Source: Taxawa tesnikishii (nom. ined.)
Lineage: Eukaryota > Ascomycota > Dothideomycetes > Dothideales
Direction: 5' to 3'
Assembly: GCA_030247885.1 (NCBI GenBank)
Contig: JAPDRO010000028.1
Location: 62,001 to 126,000, forward strand
DNA: 64,000 bases
Position numbers and translations under genes: made by a program. Shown here piece by piece: positions 34,308 through 46,248 of this stretch (the stretch's first letter is position 1; each line of letters opens with the position of its first letter). The notes under the pieces were generated by a model. The model was not told where the DNA came from and made no database searches. It saw nothing but the letters and a program-made list of their open reading frames with translations.

Positions 34308-34760
34308 GTGCACACGCGGAAGACACGGGCTGAACATCGCGTCTGCAAGGAAGTAACCAAGTGGTCAACTGAAGAAGGATTCAGGTTCCTGAATCTACCT
34401 CCCGAGCTGCAAAACAGGGTATACGAACTTGTGCTGCTTGAACTCGTTGATTCCAACAAGTATCATCCGTTCCGCGGCCTCCGTTCGTTGTCGGTTTTCC
34501 GCGCGCGTTTCGATGCCCAAAGATAGCTGCCATTCACCCTTCTCACGCAAACTCGCGGATAGATCAGGGCAGAGACGTTTCAAATCCTGTTTGGGAAAGC
34601 ACATATCGTCAACAGGCCCCGAGATGCAAAGAGACGAGAACAATCGCTGGCTAGGGATCATGAACGACACTTATGCGGCGCGTATAAAGCAGTTGTGCAT
34701 AGTGTCGACTCGCAGAAAACCATGGTCCCAATCAAGCTCGGAGGAGGAGATCCTGGATAG
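34308..34760 (+). pseudogene. F-box-like (2EXR-type) gene fragment with in-frame stops
   Basis: One reading frame shows a typical fungal F-box-like/2EXR start, FRFLNLPPELQNRVYELVLLE, and, further on, LLTQTR followed by IRAETFQILFGKAHIV, the usual next block of this family. TAG codons interrupt the same frame at 34524-34526 and 34560-34562; both stand where relatives commonly have Gln, so CAG to TAG (C to T in CpA context) would explain each. That is the signature of repeat-induced point mutation or similar decay. The frame ends at 34758-34760. No promoter or other exon was identified. Confidence 0.6.
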
Positions 34761-35687
34761 CACGTCCGGATCGGGCCATGCCGTTGCCCGTCACGCAGAT
34801 ACAGCCATTTCGTTGACTTTAGGGAATCCGTCCATCGTACCAATCCTACACGAACGATACTCAATTGCATAGCCCTAGGCCAAGGCCGTTTCCGCTGGTC
34901 TCTTCTTGAAGAAATCTTTCGCCGCTTGTGTTGTGGAATCTGTGCTCATTGTTTGGCCTGGAGATGCAACAAAGCGGAACTTGTTCAGGGAGACTAGGAG
35001 CAGTCTGGCAACCAGCTTGAGGTATGTCACAAAAACGGGGTGGTAGTGCGATGGGCGCAGGGGGTAGAACGCTGTGACAGAACAAGGATGTTCCGAGGGA
35101 TGAAGCGGATGCAGAAGAGGACAGATTGCCAGTCACGAGCGGGAACCGGCTGATCAGAGGAGGCATGCTGCTGTTCCATGCGGCAAAAGGTTCGCTAACT
35201 CTGTGCGAAGGCTGGTTTACGGAATATGCAAGACGAATTACACAATGTATCGCGGCAACGTACTGGTCCCGTTTGTGGATGCCCATCGGTGTTTTCGTCG
35301 CTCTGACCTAGTAATTGACTGAGTCCAATCAAGAGGCGCCAGCATTACAGTAAAATGAGTGCTACCTGCCCGATGCTGGCTTCCATGAGTTCGTATAGCG
35401 TCAGCTATAGCGCCGCAGACAAGCGATTCGCGTCTCGTACTGCGTGCACGCACGTAACTAGCACCACTGCTGCCTTGTTATAGAACCCAGTTGGCTTCAC
35501 CCGACAAGCATCGAGAGTACCACTGCACCACACCAGATTGTGGTCCGTAGCTGTATACGCACCAGTACATGTACAACCTATCGATCGCTTATTTCCTAGG
35601 GTACAGATACACGAGAAACTAATTCGCCTTTGTCGCACTCCTCAAAACCTTACTTTTCCACGCCGCAAGCCTCTCTACTCGCAGCAA
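34761..35687. other. Intergenic, nothing recognised
   Basis: Only short frames on both strands, none with family-like sequence or supported splice sites. Confidence 0.4.
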
Positions 35688-35899
35688 ACCATCCGCATCG
35701 AGAGATGACAAGAAACGACTGAACCCCGCCTAAGGATCATGCAACAAGCCATCCGCATCGGGAGAAGACCAGAAGCGGGAGAACTCCGCCTAGATAGCTC
35801 TTGCGCGACTGTCCTTTCCCAGCCCTGCAAGCCACTTCACCCGCGACAGACCATGCGCGTCGAGAGAGGACAAGAAACGAGAGAACCCTGCCTAAGGAG
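35688..35899. repeat. Imperfect tandem repeat, 102-nt unit
   Basis: Three diverged copies share a core CCATCCGCATCGAGAG...AACCCCGCCTA: 35688-35736, 35748-35797 and 35849-35899. Copies two and three lie 102 nt apart and their flanks match as well (GACTGTCC-TTTCCCAGC), so the full unit is about 102 nt; copies one and two are only 60 nt apart, as after a partial deletion. The third copy overlaps the last codons of the minus-strand acidic-protein gene. Confidence 0.7.
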
Positions 35900-37526
35900 C
35901 CCCGGCGTGACTGTCCCTTCCCAGCTCGGCGTCGAGTTCGTCTAGCAGGTCGATGTCGTCTTGTGCTTGCGGAGGTTGCGGTTGAGAGCGATCTTGCGCC
36001 AGTGGGAGTTCTGGCGAGGAGGAGGAGAGCGTCCCACGGCAGCAAGAGGTGGTTGAAGGTGTGGTGTTGCGTCTGCGTGCAGAGTTGGTGGTTCCGTAGC
36101 AGTCTCTGAGGGTGTATCTGCTGGAGGTGCCGGCGCTGATGGCGGCGGCGATTTCGAGGGTACATCGGGGGTAGGTGCTTGAATTGTCGGAGGGGCAGTG
36201 GTGGTGATGGCCGGAGGAGGAGCGTCTGGATCAGAAATTTCACCCTCCTCGCGATCTTCGTCGCCTTCATCGTCATTGTCGTCTTCGTCTTCGCCAGATC
36301 CAATCTCGCCCTCTTCTTCGTCCTCGCCCTTGACTTCGGCTTTTGGCGTCGAGTCCACTTCCATAGGTGTACCTTCAGTTCCGGCAGCAGTAGCCCCGGT
36401 AGCAGTTGTCGTGGGTGGCATCCCTGCAGCCGAGCCTGTGAACATGACCTTCTTCTTGCCCCGTCCCGGTCCACCCTTCTTCCTCTTGGGTGGCGGTGGC
36501 TTGCGTCTTTGTAGTGTCGGTTGCAAAAGATTGTTTGCCACAACCAGACCTTCGGCGTTCACCACTCCGACACCCTCAATCACAGTATTCGGTGCTGGTT
36601 TCACCGGCTCCACATCAGCAACTATTTCGCCCTCAACTGCTTGGCCCTCAGGTACGAGCACTTCGTAAACGGTCGTGTTCCCGGCAGCATCTGCTTTTTG
36701 CACTTTTGCTTTGCGCGTCGGTTGTTGCGCGACGGTTCCGCTCTGAAGCGCCAGCGCGCTGTGCATGCTCGGCAAGCCCTTCCTGCGTTTGGCGAGGTAC
36801 TCCGGTTCAGGCTGCTCAAGATGTCGCGGCACTTGGATCCATTTCTTAGCCATCCATCCGCTCGCTACCTCCCTCTCCCCGTCTTCTTCCTCCTCGCCTT
36901 TCTCCTCCTCTAAAACTTCATTCGGACGCTTAGCGAGTTTCGGTTTTCGTGCTTCGCGGAGCAAAGCCTGGCACCACGGCGCTAGAAGCTGAGAGTCGCG
37001 TGGCATAGGCAGTTCTTTGAAAATGCCGTTGTCGGTCGGCGTATCCTCGACCGGTGGTGCAGCGCCAAGAGTGGCGTCCTGTTGTCTCCATTGTCGGACG
37101 GGGAGACCTTCGAAGACATCGTGATCAGCAGCACTGCGGCCGGAGCGGTTGCTTCGGCCCGATGCGCGAAACTGTGTTCTCCGTTAGTCGGATGCGCTCA
37201 TTCGAGGAAGTGCAAGCAACATCTCGGATCCGAGATCACATGCACGGCTCGTGTGCTTGTTGTGCGTGAAACTGAATTGGTCAAAACCGAACTCTATCCA
37301 CCTCCTTCTCGATAGGTTTGCCTATCGATGCTTGTTCTGAAAATAAAAGGACACACAGCAGACACAACCAAAACAACTGATTGTCAATCATAGCCAGTAC
37401 TAACTAGGCCGAAGTGTCATGAAGTCAAGTGGAAAAGAGAGGGAAAGAACAACAACATTCAGTAACCACTCAAGCAGTAATTACGTACTGAAGGGAGTAA
37501 AGGAAGGCGCACTCACAGGAGCCATA
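35892..37526 (-). CDS. Acidic, Pro-rich protein of unknown function (probably nuclear)
   Basis: The main exon, 37171 down to 35892, encodes the bulk of the protein: DHDVFEGLPVRQWRQQD, PWCQALLREARKPKLAKRP, VYEVLVPEGQAVEGEIV, a basic patch (KPPPPKRKKGGPGRGKKKV), then a long acidic stretch (GEDEEEGEIGSGEDEDD) and Pro-rich tail. Near 35957-35965 one base seems missing: beyond it the frame gives DIDLLDELDAELGRDSHAG and a stop at 35892-35894, whereas the literal frame stops at 35942. A tiny first exon MAP (37518-37526) with a strong GTGAGT donor and a 346-nt intron would supply the ATG; this is tentative. Total 1290 nt, about 429 aa. AT-hook-like and acidic patches suggest chromatin, but I do not recognise the family. 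Confidence 0.6.
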
Positions 37527-37929
37527 TTCGCGTCGATGCGGCGCGGTATTTGTCTTTAAGACTGAAAGTCAAACTCACACTAAATGAGTTATATGTAGCT
37601 GCTAGCTTTGCTATAACGATGCTATGTAACGTGTCGAGTCGAGTGATACGGAGAGTACACAGTCGGTACGGGTACAAAGTGTACAATGGATGATCAGACG
37701 CGAAGCGCGACACTCGGGAGTGAAGTTCGCGATGAGGCTCGGCTGATCGTCGGGCCGCAGAGCCAATCAAGCTGCACCTGCACCGTGACGATTCTCTCTG
37801 ACGAAGTCTGGAGTTGGCGAGTGCCTCCAGGCAAACATTTGTAACTGCTTTGAAACTACCAGCCCAGGCATACCGTTTCCCCTGAACCATTTCCACTGTT
37901 CGAGCAGATATTCCCTTCCTACCGCAATC

Positions 37930-39210
37930 ATGGACATGCCAGTGAATGTCCCGGTCGATGACCCGAACGCAGACACAGAATGGTAAGTGCTATATCTCAT
38001 ACCTCTTTGAGATCGAACAAGCAACGATCTGTGTGATTTGTAGAACAGTCGATGTGGTTCTCTGCTGTCGAACTTCTCTTGCATCATCCTTGTTGACTCC
38101 AAGACGGATCTTGCACCTGGCATAGCACCATGTACGGCAGTCTCCCTCGCCTGAGACCGAATCGTCAAGCCATGAAGCGTATGCACGTTTCGATGATGCT
38201 GCAAAAGTTTCGGGCCATTCTGTGAAGCGTCAGGGGTTCCGAAACGTGTATGAAGTGGTGTTCAGCGTAGTGTTCTATGGCGGCGTGGCTAAGGTATCCG
38301 GCTTGTGCGGCTCGAGATGCTAACATATAACAGGAACGACATCCTTCGCAAACATGGCATCATCCCAGAAAAGCCGCCTTCACCAACTCCCATGATAGAA
38401 GAAGCCCTGATCGAGGCACGTCGGCTTGCTCATGAGAACCGCCTTGAAGGCAAAGACCTTGACGAGCTCGCGGAGCTTGAGGACGAGGAGGATGAGGACT
38501 TCCTGGAGTCGTATCGGTCAGTATTCCTCAACAGTTACGCACTTCTTTGGTAGGCTGATGGCAAACAGGAAGAAGCGGATGGAAGAACTGTCGACGATCC
38601 AGTCCGCATCGATATACAACCAAGTCTATCCAATCCAAAAGCCGGACTACTCTCGCGATGTGACAGAAGCGTCGAAGACGTCGTGTGTGTTTGTGCTTCT
38701 CACGTCATCGTCGGGAACGAACACCGAGTCCCGGTTGCTGATTGAGATATGGCGCGAACTGGCGACAAAATTTGGCGATGTGAAGTTCTGTCAGATGCAA
38801 GCCAATCTGTGCATCGAAGGCTACCCGGAGCGGAACACCCCAACCATTCTCGTATACAGCAACGGTGACATCAAACGACAGATTGTCACGCTGCGTGAAC
38901 TGAAGGGAGACAGGACGTCCATCCAAGGCAAGTCAACTATCACCTTTCCGTTTAGGCAGTCTAGAGTTCGGCAAGCTTGGGTTCTCGGTGGCTTGGCCCG
39001 TGCTGTGCATATTGGTCGACCGTGCTAACGACGCCTCTCTATGTCAGATCTGGAGGAATTGCTGCGCAGCACCGGCGCCGTTAAACCCAACGACCCCGGC
39101 TGCGCCGCCGGAACGAAGGGAGTGACGCCGCTGCACAGGAATCCGGTATCAGAAAGGGCGGTAAGGGTCCTGGAGTCGGTCAACACGACAGCGATAGCGA
39201 CTGGGATTGA
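37930..39210 (+). CDS. PLP2: Phosducin-like protein (PLP2 type)
   Basis: Exons 37930-37982, 38334-38516, 38569-38927 and 39048-39210 encode about 252 aa. It shows the PhLP2 signature NDILRKHGIIPEKPPSP, an acidic helix (ELEDEEDEDFLESYR), and the thioredoxin-fold domain (CVFVLLTSSSGTNTESRLL, VKFCQMQANLCIEGYPERN, PTILVYSNGDIKRQIV). These proteins act with the CCT chaperonin in actin/tubulin folding and are essential in yeast. The C-terminus is restored to NDPRLRRRN...DSDSDWD, the family's usual acidic end, if one C is added at the run 39094-39097; otherwise the frame runs on to 39340. The third intron (38928-39047) begins GCAAGT and is a GC-AG intron. Intron 1 is long (351 nt). Confidence 0.9.
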
Positions 39211-41357
39211 TCAACCTTCCCCGCTGGCTGATAGCGCTGCTGTCGCATCTGGCGGATGTGCATGTGTGCGCGCGGCGAGGCGTGTCGTTTGCGTTGTCGC
39301 CAACGTACGCAACCTTTCCGCTACGGTCGTCGAGTCGTAGCCTGCAGGCTGGGCATGCTACAGCCGACCGACAGACCAGGAGGAGGGACTGGCTGCTATC
39401 GAACGATAGGAAGGACACTGGAGGTTGCGTCTGGCAACAACGCCATCCTCTCAATGCGCGGATGCGGTCGACGACAATCGAATGTCTGCACAGCCCCACC
39501 TTCTGATTGATGTCTCAGAGAGCTCCAGCGACATTGTCAAGATTCCGACAGTCTGGGATCTGTCACAGGGAGTACCGTTCAAGCTTGACTCCTAGTCGGT
39601 ATACGCGATTTCGACGGCATTGTGCGAATACGAATACTCGTCTTGGCATCTTAACTGCTCCCCGCTCACTGCCAGACCCAAGGCACCCAGTCTTTCCAAT
39701 TTCTTTATATCATTGGTGCAGCGCACAGGAACCAGGTCCAGGCGCGGCTTGTGACTACCGTAGCGCGCCTGCAACCCTAGAGCTTGATTGTCCACTAGTC
39801 TGCTTACTTAATCCCGCACATACAACTTTTGCTGTGCTGACTTTGCAGACTTCCGGCCCCACTTTGCGACAGACGCCATACGCCGTGCATGATGGGCGAT
39901 CCTTCACTGCCAATCCTGCCTTGCGAGCACTGAATGGTAACTTCCCCATCTGAAGGCGCGGATGTAACCGCTGCTCACCCCACCTTGAGACCGAGACTTG
40001 CGTGCGTAGTTTTCCATCCGGTGGTTCGACGCGGGATGGGGAATCCTTCACCCTTCTTTCTTCATGGATTATCCAAAGGAGGAAAGATTGTTCTGCCTCC
40101 TTGCCCCGCATTGTAGTTGATGCAAGGTTCGGTGTTGTTTGACTGGCTGCTTACGAACGATACCAACTGCACTACCCATCCTCCTGAAAAGGCTGTGACG
40201 CCGGCGCTTCCCATCTGCCCTTACCCTAACAGCCACCCATACAGCAGTCTTGTGGGGAAACTGGAAGGATTCGAAGAACAGAGAGCAGTGGGGGTTCGGT
40301 ATTGAGAACCAGCGGCGGCGAGGATGTCTCTTGTTGATTCCAAGTTTCGACCCCCAAAGGTGTCGGAATGCGAAACGACGTGCCCGATGAAGCGCTGGAC
40401 CACAGATGCGGGCAGTATAACCAGCAACTCACCATCGTGTCCTGTAGCGGTCTAGGGGTCTTGCACAGACGCTGCAGATCTAGATCCCAAAAATACATCC
40501 TTATAGGCGAACTGACCAATCAATACTCATAAAAACCATTCAGCCCTAGTAGCCAGGGCTTCAGCAGTACAATCTGCGGTAGCCGGTGATAGGTCGACTC
40601 GCTTCCAGATGCGGTAGTAGGCCGGGGCGTGAGGTGCCTATCGAAGGATTTTCGCCTATCGCTGCCGAAGCTGTTTAGCTAATCGACTGTACGTACCCCC
40701 ACGACTAGCGCGTCTGAAACACCAAAAGAACAAGCTCAACTCCCGTGCCGCTAGGCTATACCATAGCCGCCCAGTGTGCTCTCCAAGGGTGGCTTTCCGG
40801 TATGGGATAGAGTTGGGCTAGAGCAGAGTATGATTTTGAGAGGCACATTAGGGCCGGAGTATCTATGTACATCTATCGAGCTCTGTAAATGGATGATCCC
40901 TAGTGTCGGTCCTGCAGCTTAGGCAACATCTGCAATCGGAGGAGAGCTTTACGGTAGCACTCTGAGTAGGACCAGACGGATCTGTGGAGACATGAAGCAC
41001 TGTGTGCTCACTGCCGCGTTCTTCGTTCCCAGCTATCTGTCGCAGATATGTCGTAGTAGAATAGTAGTCCAATCTCAATTCCGTATCGTGATGACAACCC
41101 ATGTTGCCAAAGTCAGGAAACGCCGTAGGACTTCCTTTTTCGCCGCCCGGAGTACCAATCCAAATGAGCAGATAGAACGCCGTTGTTGGGTATAGAGAAA
41201 ACAAAGCGCAAGAGATGGCGACCTAGCCAAAGACCGTAGTCCATTCCCAGTCCCGCCCTCTTTCAGATCCCGGTCTTTTCCGAACCAGGTCAACCCCTCC
41301 TCTTTTCCCCTGTCATGTCCTCTCGCAACACTCTCCAGGTCCTGTGGTGCTTTCGCT
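39211..41357. other. Long intergenic stretch, nothing recognised
   Basis: About 2.1 kb with only short overlapping frames. I find no domain, repeat family or RNA gene here. Confidence 0.4.
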
Positions 41358-42478
41358 TCAGATCAGCTCATCCCCACCAATCCTTGCGACCTCCTCAATG
41401 ACCCTGAGTACTTCCATCTCCTCAAACACTGGCCCCTGGCCCTCACATTTCGCCGTGCCCTTGAGCCTCTCGCATACCTCTCCCACATCTACCGCCCCGC
41501 TCTTGAACAGAGCATGGTCCTGCAGTAGGTCCCAGGTTGCACCCGCACTCAGGTACTTCCCTTCTCCACTCATACCTAGCATGGCGGGACTCCCTGCGCC
41601 AGGGGTATTAATGCTGGACGTCTCTGAGGAGCCACTCAACTTCTCATCCTCGTCGGAGTCTTCGCCATCATCGTTGGCGGCTCGATGTCGTTGTCTAAGT
41701 AAGCGTGGGTCGTCGACCATTGAAAGTACGCTGGGAGTGGCAGTCGAGGGCACGGAGGCGGAGGATGTGGCTCGCAGGATCTCGTTCTCTGTTTGGATAC
41801 GCTGGATCAGGGACTTCAGGCGATCGTTGTCGGATTGGAGTGTTGTGGTCTTGGATGTCAGTAGCGTGAGTTTAGCTTCCAGTTCGCGGACGTGCTTCTC
41901 TTTACGTTCCCGAAAAGCACGTTGGCTATGGAGGTAACATGTGAGCTTGAGTCCGAGTCGGCGCAAGGTTGGAGTTCGGAAAGAGGACGGTGCTGGAAGG
42001 CGGATGACCGAAGGATCGTACTTACGCTGCTCTATTTTGGGCTTTCCGTCGGCTTTGGGCTGGCGTTAGGAAGTCCTTTTCCTCGCTGCTGCTTCGCCTG
42101 GCGTTCTGTGATCCATCGAGGTCGAGGTCCATTTGTCCCATGGCTGAGGCATCGAGACCGAGGCCGCTGTCCACGGATCCATTTGGAAGTTGAAGGTTGA
42201 GGCCTGGAGAAGCTGCATCGCTGAAGGCGCCTGCACTCAGACCAGAAAGGTCATTGGAGCCAAAGTTTCCGTAATCAATATTGTTTGAAAGGAACAGCGA
42301 GGCATCGATATGGTCCTACATTAGGTCAACGAGGAAGGTAAGGAGATATAGAGAGAGGTTCACTTACAGGGGAGACGTTCGAGGAGTCATGGTCCTGGTG
42401 TAGAGAGAAGCTGTTGTCGGTATTATAGCCAGAGAACTGGTAGGGCTGGGTGACGGCCGCAAAGTAGTTGTAATCCAT
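41358..42478 (-). CDS. AP-1-like bZIP transcription factor (Fcr3/Yap type)
   Basis: Exons 42368-42478, 42026-42315 and 41358-41925 encode 322 aa. The start MDYNYFAAVTQPYQFSG is typical of the fungal Fcr3-like group. The basic region (SRRKAQNRAA-QRAFRERKEKHV, the Yap-type NxxAQxxFR) is split by a 100-nt intron and leads into a leucine-zipper coil (LEAKLTLLTSKTTTLQSDND). The C-terminus keeps a shortened cysteine-rich domain like that of Yap1 (TWDLLQDHALF, VGEVCERLKGTAKC) with two of the three usual Cys. No n-CRD cysteines occur between zipper and tail. It presumably regulates stress or drug-response genes; redox control as in Yap1 cannot be assumed. Confidence 0.88.
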
Positions 42479-44834
42479 GACTGCCCTTGCTCTACTCAAG
42501 CTTGTGGAATCTCGGCACTGCTGCAGCAGTGATTTGGGTTGCACGACGGAGTAAACAAGTGTAGGGAAGGGTGGTATGTTTAGGCCTGAAGAAGAAAGGC
42601 GCTTCCGTGCCTCCGACTTCTGGATTATCCTTGACTTCAATATAGATTCTCGATCGATGAAGAGGATCGTGGCATGCGGCAAGGCGGCAGAAGAGGAGGG
42701 CACGATGGGCCTTATGGTCTCTCGAATCCTATATGATGCTGCTCTGAGCTTCCAAGACGCAGCTATCGGGCAAGGGTGGGTGTAAGCAAAAGACACCGTG
42801 CATATGAGTTAAATAAGGTTCCAGCCACGAACGAAAGGTTCCGGCGAAGGCCGGTCAGGATGCTGACGGTGATCCGGGCAGTACCACAAGCCAACGAGCA
42901 TCTTGCAAGCTCTCGCCAACTAGTGTGATAGTCCGAGTCTTAGTGGTGCTTCGACAGTTTGCGGGACTTACACGTGCGATGTTAGCTCCACGTACGGATG
43001 GACGCATCCGTGAGAGAGACACCCTTGGAAATTGAGGGGAGAGCTGCTGCGGGTCGGCTGTTGTTTCATGCATTTCAAACTCTCCGCATGATCGGCAGTC
43101 GGGCGACAATGTCACGGAATGCGCCATTCGTTCCTCTGCACATCTCCTTTAGCCGAAACAAATGCCAGGTGAAACGAAGTGTCGAAGCAAGGGGGCTTCG
43201 ACGGGCATTCTGTTGGGTGCTGGTTTCGCTTGACATACGCAGCTGAAGTGGAAACGCAAATAGCTTCTACAAGCGGGTAACACGAGGGCAGTCAGCTGTA
43301 TGGACCATTGCTGCAGTAGCGCATAGCGTACACGCACCATGCCTTACCAAAGAGCTTGTGGACACGCATGGACTGTTGGTGTTAGCAGTGTGGCTCCCGA
43401 ACGCCTTGTACCACGTCGTTGGGCGGGCGTCGGACAGTCAGCAGCTCGCTTGATGACTTTGCAAGATACGTACAGGTACGGTATCCGGATCGGCGTCCCG
43501 TACCGGGAGGTACACACGTGCGTAGGCAACGATTGGCCTGTTGTCTGCTAACGAAACCTCCAACAGCTGCACACCAGATAAGGCAATGCATGGTATCTAG
43601 CCTGGCCGACGGGTAGGACTGGCTCGCCTCCCGCCATGTGTTGTTACTTGGGGCTTCGCCGTTGTTGACAGGCATGGGTGTTTTTGTCACCGATTGCATG
43701 CATGTGGAATTATCAAACGCACAGATGGACGGTCACTGATGCGGCCGTTAGAATCATAATCCCGGGCTCCACCAACCTTACCTAACCTTAATATAACGCT
43801 ACTTGGACAGCACGTCACACTGCCTACATCACTTCTTTTCGGATGGCGTCTTTGTCAAGTCTTGGGCGTTGCTTGGTTGGTTGACTGTGAAACCTCACAT
43901 GCTTACTTACCGATCATGAGAGCCCGGAAGTGAACTCTGCATCCGTTATGAGACTTCACTTCCACCAATCAGTCTCTCACCATGCGATGTGACGATAGGA
44001 TAAATGCATGAAACACTCAGCCAGGCAGCGTTGCAGTCTGCGACACGGTATATGGCCTGTAGGCTTGCTGTCGGCGGCAGTTGTGAAAATATAGCACGAC
44101 ATTGGCGATATGTCGACACTCGGCCAAATTGAACGACCATCAATGATACTAACGATTCTCCATATAATGAGGACCATATATCGCGCAGGAGTGGCCAACA
44201 GGAGACAAAAGAACTGCTGTTCTTTCAGGTCTAAATCCCGGACCCGGCAGGGTCCGGTATAGGAGCGTAAGATTGGCAGTTGTGTCGATCAGTAGCGATG
44301 CACCTGCGCAACACCCAGCCATATCAAAACTATCTGGAGACAATGTTGGCCCAGTCGGGGCGATTCAAACATTGATTCTCGTCGTATGAACCATCTTGCT
44401 CAACTAAAGCGCTCGACAGACAACGTGGAGAGATCGGCTCCGGGAGGTTCAGGGAAAACTTGAGTGTTTTTGTCTTTAGACGCTTCGACCTATCAAGACA
44501 AACGTCGCACTTTTCAGTGGGTTCAGTACGTCAAGCAGAAGCCGCTCGGTTAGTGCTCTGGTGGGTCTCCTGCCTCTCGAAATACAATGGCTTCAGGAAT
44601 CAATCTTATGTAGGAAGCTCGATGTCGATGAGGAGTAGAAGCTGTACAGACACGTCCATGGCTGAAGAGTGCACTTGGTTAGGAGCCTGTTGAAGACGGA
44701 CGGGGTGCGCGATGCTGAGAACGGGAAGAACAGCGCAACGGATGGTGTTATGAGCAGTAACTGAGAATTCTGAATAGTGTTCAGGCAAGTTTTGTCCGCC
44801 AGCTCAAGACTGACCTCAGCGTCTTAGCTACGGA
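42479..44834. other. Long intergenic stretch, nothing recognised
   Basis: About 2.4 kb with no supported gene; includes the promoter of the bZIP gene on its left side and the 3' end of the SPOUT gene on its right. Frames are short and unrelated to known families. Confidence 0.4.
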
Positions 44835-46248
44835 TTACAACCTTTTATCAACGATCTCTCTCAACCCCATCAAGCCCAACCACACAGCCTCCTCTGTTCG
44901 GATTGTCCTACTACCCTGTCCAGGAACCAAGTTGATCCAGTAATCAAAGACATCCTTGGCCTCCGTCACGCCCTTTGAGGTCAACTCCTCGTCTGCAGCC
45001 AACGCCACTTCCAAACCAGCAACACCACCGAAGACGATAATGATGTGATTCCAGCGCTCCGGTACAGGCGGTACATCGTCCTTGTTGGATCCTTTCTCAG
45101 CTCTCAAGAGCGTCGCAAGCTTCGAACCACGCTCCGAGGTGCCAAAGCTGACGTCGTATCCGCCATCGTAGGGCGATTCGGTGAACACGGCTGACAGTGA
45201 CGAGGCCATCCTGGTCGCATATCCCCAATAATAGCCTGCCTCCTCTCTCGGCGCGTCAGGCGAAACGGCTTCGGCGGGTAGCGTCACATTGCCGTCCATG
45301 GCCGGCTCTGTGGTGGAGGCAAACTTCACCGTAACTCTTGTGTCCGGCGGCAGAGAGACAGGGATGCGCGCACGTGTTGGGAGTCCGCAATCCACCAAAG
45401 TGGCCCCGGTGCCTTCGGATGCATCTCCACCGTGATTCTTTTGCTTCTTGTTCGTCGTCTCTACTGGGCCAACCGTCACGCCCTCGCGGTACTGGCACCA
45501 TTCATTGGCCCTCAGATGGTGCGGCATATCCAAACTGGGCATGGCGCCAGCGGTGCGTAGGTTAGGATGCATTGGGAACAGCCACTTTCGCAGGTGCGGC
45601 GGAGTCTCAAGGTAGCTGAGGACATGGTAGAGAAAGTCGTCCGGGTCCGAGTAACCGGTGTAGCCGTCGCCCTCTTCATAGTTGCGTCCCGAAGGCCGCC
45701 GCCCGGACTTTTGTGATTGGCCGTCGTTGAAGATGATAATTTCGTCGACGCAGAAGACGGCGCATGCGCGCGCTATGTGCGCGGCCAGCATTGTCTTGAG
45801 ATCGTGTGATTGTGCACTGCAGTAAGGTACATAAGTAACAGGGCAAAGCACGAATATTCTGTCACAATTCAATGCCCTTGCAGTGGAGTCGTCCAAGGTG
45901 TGATTCGTAAAAGAGAAATCGTCGATTGAGCTATGTTGAAGACGAAATCCAACTCGTCCTCTCGGATCTCATACAAAGAAGCACCTCAACGAGTTACCGG
46001 GATACACGGAACGAAGTACAGAAGACGGAAGTAGAAAACTTACTTCGCGACGATACTGCCAGGCAAAGCGATACTCAATGTCCACTGGCGTCCTGTAGTT
46101 GGTTTGAAGATGGCCGAAGGCCTTGATGTGTCTTCGGTATCGCCATTATGGACGACGACATTCCGTTTTCTTTTCTGTCGAACCGTCAGGAAAGAAAAGT
46201 CTACGGTGATTGCATCTGCTTGTGTACCTTGGATTGATATTGTGACAT
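44835..46248 (-). CDS. SPOUT-type RNA methyltransferase, C9orf114/SPOUT1 family
   Basis: Exons 46228-46248, 46044-46174 and 44835-45816 total 1134 nt, 377 aa, unbroken. The first exon is only 21 nt (MSQYQSK) and runs into a basic stretch KRKRNVVV. Family features: RQWTLSIALPGSIVANAQS, LAAHIARACAVFCVDEIIIF, DFLYHVLSYLETPPHLRKWLF, and the C-terminal trefoil-knot region (WNHIIIVFGGVAGLEVAL, DYWINLVPGQGSRTIRTEEA). These proteins (yeast YMR310C/YGR283C, human CENP-32) are nuclear/nucleolar, SAM-dependent and act on RNA; human SPOUT1 also has a spindle role. The second intron (227 nt) is longer than most here. Confidence 0.9.

Noticed and set aside
35737-36543. 268-codon minus-strand frame overlapping the acidic-protein gene
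   Set aside because: It is an alternative frame of the same gene and the tandem repeat; the conserved-looking blocks lie in the other two frames.
42479-42796. An earlier start for the bZIP gene (frame is open upstream to 42796)
   Set aside because: The upstream residues look random, and MDYNYFAAVTQPYQF is a typical start for this group.
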